This document shows, in pieces, positions 1 to 10,806 of a stretch of 64,000 nt of DNA. This DNA is from Blastocystis hominis. Taxonomy: Eukaryota > Sar > Bigyra > Opalinata > Blastocystidae. The notes beneath the pieces are model-generated. The model did not search any database. It was not told the DNA's origin and was given only the letters and a program-made list of their open reading frames with translations. The position numbers were made by a program, and so were the translations under genes. Position 1 is the first letter of the stretch, and each line of letters opens with the position of its first letter. Location of the stretch: assembly GCF_000151665.1 (NCBI RefSeq), contig NW_013171816.1, positions 543,176 to 607,175 on the forward strand, given 5' to 3'.

Positions 1-454
1 CTACAATCTAGTCAAGAGTTCAAATCAATCTATCTTGTACATAATGCGTCGAAATCACCAAAGTTACCAAATCCATCAAAAAAATAATTCACTGAATGTA
101 TAATGTTCATGCTACCAATAATTACTCATATCCCCAACTTTATTTATTCAAATAATACATGACTCTTTACGAAACTCAATTGGAATGTCGAGATATGTGA
201 ATTGTTTCGCGAATGCCTACGTAAGCATATGGAATATTATCGGATGGGTTAGAAATTTACTACAAAATAAGAATCAGATTGAGAATAGAACAAAGCAAAG
301 TCATGTGTAAAATGAGCATTTCATTAACTTTCGTTTATTATACCTTTTTAAGCAGGTTACCTTTGCACAATATTTGATCGTATCATACAATATTATACAT
401 TCTTTATGTTGTTAAATTAACAGAAAGTAATCTCTGTTTATAAAAACATTACTG
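1..454. other. AT-rich intergenic start of window
   Basis: I see no open frame of useful length and no recognisable RNA here. It probably holds the 5' region of the cyclophilin gene that starts at 455 and possibly the tail of a gene outside the window. Confidence 0.4.
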
Positions 455-1153
455 ATGCGGTATCATTCGGTCTTATTTGCTCTACTCGCACTTGCTGTCT
501 GCTTTTCTGTCGTGGAGGCACGCTCTAGAGGAACGGTGGGGTTTATGTTATTTTACGTTATGTCCAGAAAAGAGAGCCTAGGATCACGAAAAGAGTCTTC
601 TTTGATATTGAAATTGATGGCCAAAAGGTCGGCAGAATTGTTATGGGCCTGTTTGGATCTTTATTGGTTTTCATTGTAGATTTGGAAGAACTGCCCCTAG
701 AACTGTTGAAAATTTCCGTGCTTTGTGCACTGGAGAGAAGGGAATCGGCAGGAGCGGAATGCCGTTGCATTACAAGGGAACCGTTTTCCATCGTATCATT
801 CCGCATTTGATGATTCAGGGCGGTGATATTACTGCTGGAAATGGAACCGGAGGTGAGTCCATTTATGGCCACAGATTCCCGAACGAAAACTTTAGAATGA
901 AGCATGTGGGTCCTGGTTTGCTGTCGATGGTCAATTCTGGACCGAATGCGAATGGATCTCAGTTCTTCATTACTACCGTACTGACTCACCTAATCCATTT
1001 CACTCTTAGGTTAAAGCCCAGTGGCTGGATCGTCGTCATGTTGTTTTTGGCAGAGTCATTGAAGGTATGAAGATCGTGAAGATGATCGAAGCTCTTGGAA
1101 CAGGCAATGGAACGCCTCTGAAGTATTTGAAGGAGTGGTTGTATAATGTTTAG
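455..1153 (+). CDS. Secreted/ER cyclophilin (peptidyl-prolyl cis-trans isomerase)
   Basis: Catalyses cis-trans isomerisation of proline peptide bonds. The protein begins with a signal peptide ([17 protein letters not shown], likely cleaved after VVEA), so it should fold clients in the ER or be secreted, like cyclophilin B. Three short introns (536-567, 651-679, 978-1009) interrupt it; removing them joins the cyclophilin core through [43 protein letters not shown] and the ligand-pocket Trp in [11 protein letters not shown]. Length about 200 residues is normal for the class. It ends at a genomic TAG with no KDEL-type signal. The polyadenylation motif lies at 1190. Confidence 0.93.
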
Positions 1154-1189
1154 GAAGGTTGTTATTGCTGACAGTGGAGAGCTGTGAAT

Positions 1190-1197
1190 TGTTTGTT
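1190..1197 (+). terminator. TGTTTGTT 3'-end motif of cyclophilin gene
   Basis: Exact octamer 37 bp after the stop codon; it recurs after many genes here and matches the Blastocystis poly(A)-site motif. Confidence 0.7.
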
Positions 1198-1892
1198 AAT
1201 ACTAATAATAAAGTTGAGTGAAAATAGATTTTAGAAACAATAATGAATCATTTATGTATGTATAGTAAAATAGGTGGTATGTTAGTTTATGTTATAAATG
1301 ATAATGCTTCCTATACGATTCATTTATTCATTCTTTTTCTTTTGGATCAATTAAGTCTTTGCAGATCACTCCTAATACGGTCATCACTCTTTTCATAAAT
1401 CAACAGCATAGTCAGATTGATTCTATGGTTCAAAAAAAAGCCATTCACTCCTCGTCTCAGTAATCCGAATTCAGACAATACTTGCATTTATGTTATTGGT
1501 TTCTTTTCAGAATCTTCTGTATTCCATTGTTTTTGATTTCGTCTCTATCTGAGATTCTGTAGGCTTTCTACACCATTCTCTCTTACATTACTTACCCATA
1601 GCCCCATTTCTTCTTTATTCGCTTTTCACAACGAATGACTTAACACCAACAATCACCATACACACCTACAACCTTCAGGATTATTGGAATCTCTATCAGG
1701 TAGTATAAATCTCATTGATCTAAAAAATAGATATATACTCTCTATCCTCTCTAATGTGTGAATTACCAACCTCCAATCCACCCATCCATTCTATTCGTTG
1801 CCTCCCTTCACTCCGTGTATAACCACTAATTTACTAACAAAATCAATCCTCTATGAATGAAAAGCACTATATTCAAGCAAAAACAAGTTTGC
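1198..1892. other. Intergenic stretch, no gene seen
   Basis: About 700 bp, AT-rich and pyrimidine-rich on the + strand, with frequent stops in all frames. I see no exon that fits a known family and no RNA gene. Confidence 0.4.
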
Positions 1893-1900
1893 AACAAACA
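1893..1900 (-). terminator. TGTTTGTT motif of sphingomyelin-synthase-like gene
   Basis: Minus-strand octamer. Reading on the minus strand, a codon GAG is followed by T, then TCAT, then the octamer, so a transcript cleaved after that T would gain UAA from its tail. Confidence 0.75.
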
Positions 1901-1904
1901 ATGA

Positions 1905-3076
1905 ACTCACTCAGCCATCCCATGAAACAAATTAGCCATCTCGAAATATAAGGTAATTGAGCTTTGTCAGTCGCTACTTCAGCAAGCATCGATGACTCAC
2001 AAATCACCATCCACAACAAAACGACAATCAAAATCGCCATAAACACATCAACGGAATAATGAAATCGGCTCTACACTCAACCCTTCCAGCTACGCACACC
2101 ATAACAATCATATAACAGCACGCCAAGGCAACACTGAATGCTACCAAAAATAAAGGAACGAAGATATGAGCGTTTTCAGCGCGAATCATCGAGGCGTACG
2201 CCTACTGAGAACTCTCCCCAGCTCTGTACGCAAACAGCCGTGATGAGATAGCGAGTATGTCCGCTAAACAACATATCGCCGCTTGTTTCGATGTCTTGTG
2301 GATTGTGCAAACGAGTGAACGTGTAGTTTACAACCTGCGCGAGCGTGATCTCTTCTGGTTTCTGCTCTTCGGACGTGGTGTTAAGAACGTTAACAAGGTA
2401 GAGAGAGAGCAAAAAAAGATATGATCGACTCGGGTTATATTCACTGGGGTCGGGAAGACTGGTCATGCAAAAGATGAATGGGCGTAAAAGAGCCGTGATT
2501 CCTAACATGAAGAGAATTCGGCGAAGGAGAAGGAAATCATCGTTGTTGTTGATCATCAGAAACAGTGCGGAAAACACAAGTCCTCCAAGTAGGATGTTTA
2601 TGACTGCTTCTGTCTTCAACTTCCCAAAGAAAGGGACATTTAAGTATTGCTTCTACAATCAGCAAGAAACACGAGACCTCACTTCTTTGATAAAATCAAA
2701 CCCATAATCAGGAAGAGGAGTGGGAGGAGTTCTAGTTTAGAGGTGTAAATGGTACAAACCTGTTGAAGGAAATGTAGGTACCGCTCAATTCGTAAAATTC
2801 ACACAAGAGATAAAAGCAAAGACACATCTATTTGTTACCGCTACTACAGAAACCCACAAAAGTCTTGAGATGGTTCGGGTGATAAAAACCAAGCCCAAGT
2901 ATGATAGCTATGATCACAACAATCTGAGAGCACGAAATATATGATGCCTTATCTAAATTTCACTCCTTACGAAAATGTCAACTATTCAAACGAAAGGTTC
3001 CTACTGTAATAGGAACCAGAAGGAGAAGAATTATCGCGAGAAATACGTAAAACTCTGTTGAATACAGTTCTTCCAT
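1905..3076 (-). CDS. Sphingomyelin/ceramide phosphotransferase-like membrane protein
   Basis: Member of the sphingomyelin synthase family (PAP2-like), which moves a phospho-head group from a phospholipid to ceramide in Golgi or plasma membrane. Seen: ATG at 3076 (MEELYSTEFYVF), several membrane segments, then GDMLFSGHT (family motif D3) and, after an intron, SRFHYSVDV (motif D4), which together supply the catalytic His/His/Asp. Six introns of about 28-30 nt were removed by eye. No genomic stop follows the last conserved stretch directly: the frame runs to a TGA at 1875-1873, but the T at 1905 lies four bases before TGTTTGTT, so the stop is probably made by polyadenylation. Head-group specificity cannot be read. 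Confidence 0.82.
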
Positions 3077-3092
3077 CTTCAAAGAATTTATG

Positions 3093-3100
3093 AACAAACA
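3093..3100 (-). terminator. TGTTTGTT motif of Mei2-like gene
   Basis: The octamer lies about 40 bp past the Mei2-like stop and only 16 bp before the ATG of the next minus-strand gene. Confidence 0.7.
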
Positions 3101-3139
3101 CATACTCAAAAGACGAAAAGAATGCAAAAGGGTAAAATA

Positions 3140-4347
3140 TTAGTTTTTACGCATAGAAAAGTCAATTGGTGGCTTATAGCGGACCATCCTTCTTGTAGGT
3201 TTCCCATTATCATTCGTTATTTCTAGCTTAAAGAAAAGTGGGTGAAACTCCTCTTCCGACGTCATCACAGACCATTCGCTACAGTAGTCAATCAGATCCT
3301 TCTACTAGTAACCACAGCTACACTCCATTACAGAATCACTCTGCAAACGTCCGTAACAGATCTGACAGACCTTCTTACTCCGAGTATGCGGCCAACGACA
3401 ATTGTTATACTAGAAAATCACCCATATGCCACAAGCAACTACATTATCATACAAAACGCATACTGCGTCCAGATCCACCATATTCACATAGCCATAGCCC
3501 ATGTTACACTTTGTTTTCTGGTCTATTGGCAGATAAAGGAAATCATACATATCCTTGCACTTCTCATCAATGATCTGAACGAATGTCTTGCGTGAGTAGC
3601 TGTGCATTATGCGAGGAAATAATAAGCAGCCCTACCAGTTCGGAATGTTTCGGATCATCAACGTGGTGCGCTTATCCTCATGACGTCGGACTTTGTCAAT
3701 ATCCAAAGTACAATCAAGATCCGGATGCTTCGGATTGGGAACGAAAGAATCCGAATGAGAGGACATGGGAGTGGAACTTTTAGGGACTGTCATAAAAGGG
3801 TTGCTGTAGTTCGAGCCAATCACTGCCGCGTTGCTTGGAACATAATACCTAGGGATAGGAGGATACGTAGCAAAGTAGGATGGGTTCATAAACGAATTCG
3901 GAACCCGAGAAACAGGTGGAATACTCATAGGCATGTCACTTAAACCGCCCTGATTTGGAAACACTGATAATGTGCTTGATGGGGGCCGATACATAGAATT
4001 CTGGTAATAACTATCCGAGCAAGTAAAGTCTAAACCATTCCTATTATCTGAAACTGGATTATAATACATAGGGTCGCTTTCTATAGGCGATCTCATAGTT
4101 CCGATAAAATTCTAAACGGTAAGATTCACCGTGACAAAGAATCAACAGAACTATTTGAACCACCCATCGGAAATGATGACTGGTTAGTGAGTTGATACTC
4201 TCTCGAAGTATCTCCATTGCTGTAGCGATCTCCATTTATACTCAGGGATGGAAACTGCGCAAAGCCGGCTGACTACAATTCATACCAAACGCTCACGGAT
4301 ACAGGAGTCGGAGACCATTCTGCCGTAGAATATGAGGTTCCCTCCAT
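3140..4347 (-). CDS. Mei2-like RNA-binding protein (C-terminal Mei2 RRM)
   Basis: The C-terminal half is the special RRM of the fission-yeast Mei2/plant AML family: KRTTLMIRNIPN, then after an intron YSRKTFVQIIDE, YDFLYLPIDQKTKCNMGYGYVN and a final strand reading VCQICYGRLQ. The N-terminal half is disordered, rich in Ser, Pro, Asn and Tyr. The likely start is ATG 4347 (MEGTSYSTAEWSP); an in-frame stop lies upstream. About six introns; the one near 4090-4125 could be 18 or 38 nt. Stop TAA at 3142-3140. The family regulates meiosis and RNA fate; the role here is not known. Confidence 0.85.
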
Positions 4348-4602
4348 CCTACAATCCTCTAAACCCCTGTTAGCTCAACACTTTTCAAACACCTCAAAAT
4401 AATCTCTCGCTTAATGTATAGCTTTGCGACCAGAGCCATGCCCGGAAAATACACTTACAGATAGTTGGAAGTTAATAATTAAGCAATAATGTACTTTGAG
4501 CAAAAAAGGCTAGTTCCCTGTAGCTGATTTAAATTTAAAATCTATTTTTAGTTTGTGGATTATTTAGAGTCAATAGTGAATATCGAAAGCACCTGAAAAG
4601 AG

Positions 4603-7094
4603 ATGGCTCCAAATCAAAGGCGAGTATCTTTTCTCCCTCCTTCCGCAGATTCCCTCAACAAAGAAAACTCGATTCTCAATGATGACGAGAAAGAACGAGA
4701 GATGCGGCATGCTATTGTGATTTCGTTCATCTAAAGGAAAATCCAGAGACAAAGCCTAATTGCAGCTCGGCGACTTACTGAGAATCAGTCAAAACCAGAG
4801 CCGTTTCGAATTTGCTTCATGTTGAGTAATAGGAATCGTTCTGCAAAAATCGCTGCTATGTATGATGCGGTAATGAGACTTTCTAGCGAAAATGTGATAG
4901 TTCGGACTCTTTTTCATAAGTAGAAGATTAACCAAAAGAATACATGGAATTTGGATCTTATTAATCACATAGAAGACGTTTTACTGGATGGAAGGTGTTC
5001 GTTACCGAATTCCTTACCTCTAGCGAAAACCAAGAGCCCAACTTCCAAAAAGCGGGTACTACGCTTGATGCCTCGGTGAAAATTTATGGCTATCGAGTTG
5101 ACGATACCCTGCATACTGGTTATCGAATCTTGGATAATTTAAATCGCGGGGAACAATCAAAGCAGTCCGCAGAAACGTCCAAACCGCGTCATAAAGCTGA
5201 AAACGGAGCTGAAGGAAGCAGTAAAGCCGCGAGCACAATCGAAACAAATCTTCGAAACATCGAAATGGACCCTTCCGACTTCCAATTCAACGCAGATCCG
5301 CTCTTTCATCTCATGAGTCGCCAGTTTGATGAGGGAGGCGTGAAGGGATTGCTGCTCTCGAACCTAGTAAAGCGTTTGGATTCGTCGTTTGATCAAAGAG
5401 TGTCGATCCAGATTGCACGGTCGTGTTCGACTCCAATCAACTCATCGAAATCGCAGAAGAGTTGAAGCCCGGAGCGCAATCCCAGGCGGAATCCCAGGCG
5501 GAATCCCAATCAGAATCGTTCGTTTCTTCGTTTAATACGTTTGTGGATACCGAGGAGTTGATGGTGTTGGATTGGCCTTGCTTTGATTCTAGCATTCCGC
5601 CACGAAGAAAGAGAAAAAGCCGCTCTCGGAGATTCTAGAACTGCCCATCTGCCCCGATCTTTCTCTTCTCATCAACGAAATTCTCGCGTATGATCCTTCC
5701 GCTGTTCTCTGTGTTTTGTTCCCTGTGATCTGCAGAGCGATCTGCGGTCCCCAATGGAAATCGAGGATCCTTCCAATCGCTCGCTCTCCGTTCTGGAAGA
5801 TTATCACGTGGAGCTCGATGACGAAGTGGCGCCGATTCCCGTTCTCTCCGAAGCGGAAGTGTCTTTCGAAGCGCCAAACATGTCCATCCAAACCGACCCT
5901 CTTCAATCAACGCAGAGCCTTGAAAACGCAGAGCCTTTCCCGATAAACACACCCCTTTCCTCCACCAATAGCAATCAAAATATCGAAACAATGGGCACGA
6001 ACTCTACTCCCAATAATAGAAATAACAATAACAATAACAATAATAGCATTGAAACAATGATTGCTAATTCCACTCCCACCACCTATTCCTATTTTACACC
6101 CAGCGATTTGGTGACTGCGTGGGCAGGTCCTTCGTATTGGAAACTTCGGAAAGGCGCAAAACCGAAGAAGGCTCCGGTAGAACGCGTTCAGAAAGCGAAA
6201 AAGAAGCAGATTATCGAGTTTTCGAAAGAGTTGGTGGTGAAGCCTACTGCTCTTTTTCCAGCCGTGAAACGAACGTCCGATCTGACGATCAACGATTCCA
6301 CTTTTGAAAATGGGAGTTTGCATGTCCTCCCAGATGACTATCACTACAATATCGATGTTGCACTTCGCTTTACGATTTCATGAATAGCGATTACAGCATC
6401 TCGAGTGTCGTCCAGATATTTCTCTTCGTCGAATTGTCCGTTTCGACACGTCCTCGGGCGCGTCGCTCACTCCCGATGAATGGGAAGTTTCTCCTCATAA
6501 CGTCGATCTTGGCGGCTGCGCACTCGATAATCCAATGGATTTGATTCCGAATGAGATCACTGAAATGCCTGCGATTGATGTCGATGAAGACTCGCTCGTT
6601 TTGTCAACGCATCCTGACCTGGAAGTGAGTCATGCCGGGTTTATTAGCGAGCTGAAAGAAAGCGGTAAAAGCAACGCTTTGATGCTATGTAGAAACGGAA
6701 ACGTCGAACGGCCTTGGGTCCTTCGTGAAGGCAGATCGAGTTGTTGAAGAGATTAAGATTCAGTATGCAAGCAAATCGACTCAGGTTGATATTCACAGAC
6801 TCAAAGTGAGAATGGAAGGTGGGTTTGTTTGATAGGCCACGATTTGGAAAGTGGTTGAACGAGAACTCCGGGAACGAGACGCGGTTTCTTTTATGGAAGT
6901 AGTGCGAATGGTGAAGGAATCATCGTTTTCGGATACTGCGATCCAGTTTTTCTTTATCTGTATTTTGCATATATCCTATGACGTGAAAATCAAATCGTGT
7001 TATCATCCTTCACGAGCAGTTAGCGAACGAAAAAGGGTTGAAGCTCGACCAGTCAAATCAGAAAGAGATTTTCATTCGGATGTCTTCTCAGTAG
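4603..7094 (+). CDS. Condensin complex subunit 2 (CAP-H/Barren kleisin)
   Basis: Kleisin that bridges the SMC2-SMC4 heads of condensin and is needed for mitotic chromosome compaction. After removal of about ten introns of 28-37 nt, the protein starts MAPNQRRVSFLPPSAD and shows the Barren landmarks in order: LNDDEKEREMRH near the N terminus, KINQKNTWNLDLINHIED, NFQKAGTTLDASVKIYGYRVD, an acidic/Asn-rich middle, WAGPSYWKLRK, RPDISLRR, and the winged-helix end with YASKSTQVDIHRLK and ATIWKVV. An Asn run near 6020-6050 is low complexity. The TAG stop at 7092-7094 is followed eight bases later by a long TTTG repeat. Confidence 0.92.
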
Positions 7095-7102
7095 AATGTG
7101 TT

Positions 7103-7174
7103 TTTGTTTGTTTGTTTGTTTGTTTGTTTGTTTGTTTGTTTGTTTGTTTGTTTGTTTGTTTGTTTGTTTGTTTG
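7103..7174. repeat. (TTTG)18 microsatellite at the end of the condensin gene
   Basis: Eighteen perfect TTTG units. Every unit pair contains the poly(A) octamer TGTTTGTT, so the 3' signal of the CAP-H gene is present many times in tandem. The minus-strand neighbour ends at the other edge. Confidence 0.95.
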
Positions 7175-7178
7175 AGCA

Positions 7179-7186
7179 TACAAACA
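7179..7186 (-). terminator. TGTTTGTA motif of the minus-strand unknown gene
   Basis: On the minus strand the frame reads TAC TTT, then T, GCCT and TGTTTGTA: the T-N4-motif layout that would create UAA on polyadenylation. Confidence 0.6.
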
Positions 7187-7190
7187 AGGC

Positions 7191-7863
7191 AAAAGTACCT
7201 TGAATACTTTTCCAACAAAGTAGCATGCAATTCGCGAAGCATGTTCATGTTCTCAACTGATGGCGAATTCTCATATTGCTGGATCAAACTGGATAACTCC
7301 TACATACCCAAAGCAATCGAATCCCGTACAGCTATGTTATCTTGAAGTGTAAACACACATGGATTTCGTCCTTGCTGGAATTTCGCAGCAATTCCTTTTA
7401 AACTACCTAAAAACAAAGAAACCTCTTCTATATAGTCCGAAGAAAACGCACTGCTCTTCCCACAATTCAAGTGTTCTGAAGAAGACTGGGACGTTGTTGC
7501 TATTCATCAAAAAAGCAAAAAACACTTACCACCTTCACTTCTAAAGGAGGAGTTCTTGCGAGGGATTTCAATATAATAATCATCTGCAGTAACATGACAC
7601 TTGAGTAAACTTTTATAATTTTCATAATCAGGAGCAGAAAAGCTAATCGATCACATAAAATTTTCAAAATAAACACCTTTTAAAAGTAATGGCTTTATCC
7701 TCCAGTAAAACGGGATCAGGCAAATATTTTTGAAATAGCATTCCATCGATTAGTATAGAATCTGCGTATCACTTCAATGGGAAGCGTAGTTACCTTGATC
7801 ATTTATGCGAGAATTATCAGTAAAAAATCCAACATCTGATGCATCATGTAATCGATTCATCAT
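7191..7863 (-). CDS. Unrecognised protein, about 190 residues
   Basis: I do not recognise the family. After removal of introns of about 30 nt (including 30 nt at the LQDNIA/ELSSLIQQ junction) a continuous frame runs from MMNRLHDASDVGFFTDN through DSILIDGMLFQKYLPDPVL, SAPDYENYKSLLKC, a Ser-rich linker, VSLFLGSLKGIAAKFQQG and a helical C terminus with LRELHATLLEKYSR. No membrane segment or signal peptide is seen. Lack of a genomic stop before the 3' motif suggests a polyadenylation-made stop at 7191. Exons further upstream (7900-8235) are possible. Confidence 0.5.
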
Positions 7864-8448
7864 CTTGGACACGGTATCGGCTCACTCGAAGAAAATGAAT
7901 GGCAATTGGAAGTGAGGCACTATGATATTTAAATTTTGTATTTCTTGAAAAGAATTATTTAGTAAAATTGCAGGGACAATTGTTGAAGGGTAATTAACCA
8001 CACACTATGAATGTGGTATTCACATTCGTATTCAAATTGTTTGCACTTTCGTATCACAGACTTAAAACGATCAATTGTTATTTTCACTGTAATTTCAAAT
8101 ATAGAGGACGGTAGGGTAAAGTAGTGTGTATTTTTAGTCTGTAGAAGTATGATACAGAATAAATAACCAAAAACTGAGTCAAGTGGACCAACTTGGAAGA
8201 TTGTTCCATATGGATAGCATAATATCATTGACACGGAGCCTCTTCTTAGAGGATATGACGTAGAGTCGGATCCTCAGTGTAGGATATCACTTTTTGTGTT
8301 TCTTTTCATAGTTTCTTGTTTTTTTCTTCAATTTACGTATCTGTATCGTGGTGCTTGTGTATTTCTGCATTCAAACAGGAAAAATTATAAAGCTTGTATT
8401 CATTATTCTTGGCGTTTGACACATTTATCACTTTTTCCATTCATTTCG
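7864..8448. other. AT-rich intergenic region, possible 5' exons
   Basis: A minus-strand open frame (7959-8234) with hydrophobic stretches exists, but I could not join it convincingly to the gene at 7191-7863, nor match it to a family. Treat as intergenic with weak coding potential. Confidence 0.3.
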
Positions 8449-8609
8449 ATGGACGAGCAACTTGGTTTGATGATCGCTTCCTTGCAAGATCAGTGGTGTG
8501 TTCGTGGACAGCGTACAGAAGAGGATGAGAAGGTGATTCAAGCGATTGTAAAGAATAGCAAGGAGAGTGGTCATCGATTCCGGTGATTCTACTTTTAGTT
8601 GTACTCTAA
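8449..8609 (+). CDS. Small acidic protein, about 43 residues (uncertain)
   Basis: ATG at 8449 opens MDEQLGLMIASLQDQW followed by TEEDEKVIQAIVKN. A GT...AG intron of 29-31 nt ending at 8598 leads to a short last exon and TAA at 8607-8609, with TGTTTGTC six bases later. The presence of start, intron, stop and 3' motif in order argues that it is a real gene or the last exons of one. No family recognised; the start may lie further upstream because the frame is open back to about 8296. Confidence 0.38.
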
Positions 8610-8614
8610 TGAAG

Positions 8615-8622
8615 TGTTTGTC
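8615..8622 (+). terminator. TGTTTGTC motif of small gene
   Basis: Near form of the octamer, six bases after the TAA at 8609. Confidence 0.5.
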
Positions 8623-8725
8623 ACAAACAATCGATCCTACTATCTTTCTGGTTTGGTTGCTTTTTTTATTCGGTTTGTTTTCTTGTGTTTTTTTTTGTTT
8701 TTTTGTTTTATCCATTTTGTTTTCC

Positions 8726-10675
8726 TCACATTCTCTCCTTCTTTCCAGGCATAAACCCAATTCCTCCTCCACTACTCATCGGCGACATCCCTTGTCCCAC
8801 AACAAATTGACTCGCATTCATGCGTCTCTCTCCGAACCTCGCCGCCATCAGCTCCGAATACACGTTCTCCAGACATCTCCGCACATCTCCATACGAGCAC
8901 ACCAGCACCGTCTTTCCATCCGGACTGCACAACGGAATCGTTTCCGGGTCGCCAACATCCAACTTGGCCAGCGAATCGATCACATGGCCGAAGTCCACAA
9001 CCGCTCTTCCCTCCTCGTCCTTCTGATGAAACACAAAGTCGCGAAACAGCCGCAGAATGTACCGATCGCCCGTATCGCTCCAGCTGTACCCTCCCTTCTC
9101 GTCGGGACGCTCATTCACGAACGCCAGCTTGGTGAGAAGCCGCATATACCGACCGTTCGCGTACTCTTTTCGCTAGAAATCAGCGCCCTTCTTCGCGTCT
9201 ACGAGATCGTTGTAGTACGTGTCGCATGTCGAGAGCGAGCTGTTCAGCGTCTTCACGATCTGCGCAGTGCACTGCTCTAACACGACGGACGCGGGCGACT
9301 GTGCGGAAAGCAGCAGCTGCACGACCTTCACGAACTTCTCGCTGTAATGCACGGCCAGCGTTTTGATGTCGGGCGGAACGCCGCGACAGCCGAGCACGAC
9401 GAGCAGAGAGCCGAGCTGATAAAGATCCTTGGCTTGGAGATCTTGATTGGTGCTGTGCGGCTCGAGAATGTCCATCACGCCGACACTGCCGATCCGGAAC
9501 CGGTTTCGCTCGGTCATGAGGACGTGGCGGTAGTCCATGGTGCGACAGGCGAGATTGTAGGCGTGGATGGTCTGCAGAGCGGAGAGCAGCTGGATGGCGA
9601 TGCACCAGAGAAGGTCTTCGGGGAGAGGAGCGGAGCCAGGCAGGACGTTCTGCGAGGATCAAGGAGAAAAGAGAGAGAGAAGTACTTTGAGGAAAGAGTC
9701 GTAGAGACTGGTCGCGGTGGGGTAGAAGTCGTGGACGAAGAAAACAGCGCCGTTGCTGAGGTAGCAGTTGCGCAAAGCGATGATGTTGGGGTGATGAACG
9801 CGCTTCCACGCATTCAAAACCATCGCCTTTCACATAATAAAAAAGCACAGAGTCCGCTTACCACCATCTCGTTGTTCGTGCGAACTCGCTCCACACGACG
9901 CAAAGCGTAGCTCATCCCGTCCGTTACGTCCACCACTTTGTAGAGAGAGGTGAGAAAGCCGAAGGAGCCGGTCACCATTTCCTTCTCCGCGTCGTCGAAG
10001 ACGCGCATAGAGCAATAGCAAGGCGGGATCTGCTTGTAGCGAGGATCGTCCGGAGCTTCTTGAGCCATGATCTCGCGAGCCTGGACGTGAGGGAAGGGAG
10101 AGAAAGACAAACTTCCCGCTCAAACTGACGCGACATTTCGCGAGGGACGAAGATGGTGGAAAAGGTTTGCTGGGTCCGAACCTGAGTTAGAAAAGGAGTT
10201 TCCCCCATTGAGGGATTAGGTCGCATGACTGTCTCCTTTGGATGAACAAAACAGTACGAAATAAACAGAAAGATACGAATTCTCAACATACCCCTCCGAA
10301 GGGTAGTTCACCTATCAATTAGAACAGGCACAAAAATCCACTGAATGAGCGGATCTCAGAGCTACTGGAGAATACGAATCTAGGAATGATAAAACAACCA
10401 AGTTCGTGCTGGCAGATTCTGGATGGAGTGAATGTGACTATGAAATGAGAAAACATAGGTTTTTAATTTACCGATGAAGATACTGAAGGTGTGAACGGAA
10501 TTGCTTCAGACTTCATCGATTTCGATACAGATTGAGGAACAAATGGAGCCGCTTCAAGTGCTTTCTAAAATATTGAAAGAGGCAAGAGATTCTCTACAGT
10601 GAGCGAAGTGGCTTGCTCCTCTGTTTTCGGTGGAGGTGTTTCATTAGCAGATGGTTTACTGTTTTCTGAATCCAT
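8726..10675 (-). CDS. PAN3: PAN3, pseudokinase subunit of the PAN2-PAN3 deadenylase
   Basis: PAN3 recruits the PAN2 nuclease to poly(A)-bound PABP and starts mRNA deadenylation in the cytoplasm. The spliced protein has a disordered N terminus with a PAM2-like PABP-binding motif (KALEAAPFVPQS), the pseudokinase domain (ALRRVERVRTNNEM, WKRVHHPNIIALRN, RHVLMTERNRFRIGSVGVMD), and the C-terminal knob with LLTKLAFVNERP, DRYILRLFRDFVFHQ and VLVCSYGDVRRCLENV. Introns are 30-38 nt (one near the N terminus perhaps 52). Start ATG 10675 (MDSENSKPSANETPPP), stop TGA 8728-8726. The region 8900-9900 is richer in G+C than its surroundings. Confidence 0.93.
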
Positions 10676-10796
10676 ACTCCTGCGGGATTTCAGTGGCTCC
10701 TATTGCATAGCACTCTAAATCCTTCGAAAGTGAAGGCAGGACTTCCGCGGTTATCGGATCTTTTGATGGGAAGTATGTTATATCACTGTATTTAAA

Positions 10797-10804
10797 AACA
10801 AACA
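10797..10804 (-). terminator. TGTTTGTT motif of SAP-domain gene
   Basis: Minus strand reads GTT, T, GATG, TGTTTGTT: the T of the genomic TGA stop is exactly four bases before the octamer. Confidence 0.75.
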
Positions 10805-10806
10805 CA

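Noticed and set aside
7072-7174. TTTG array considered as a CRISPR or telomere-like repeat
   Set aside because: Four-base units without spacers; position after a stop codon fits a microsatellite grown from the poly(A) motif.
8726-9910. Long + strand frames opposite PAN3
   Set aside because: Shadow frames; the minus-strand exons match PAN3 block by block.
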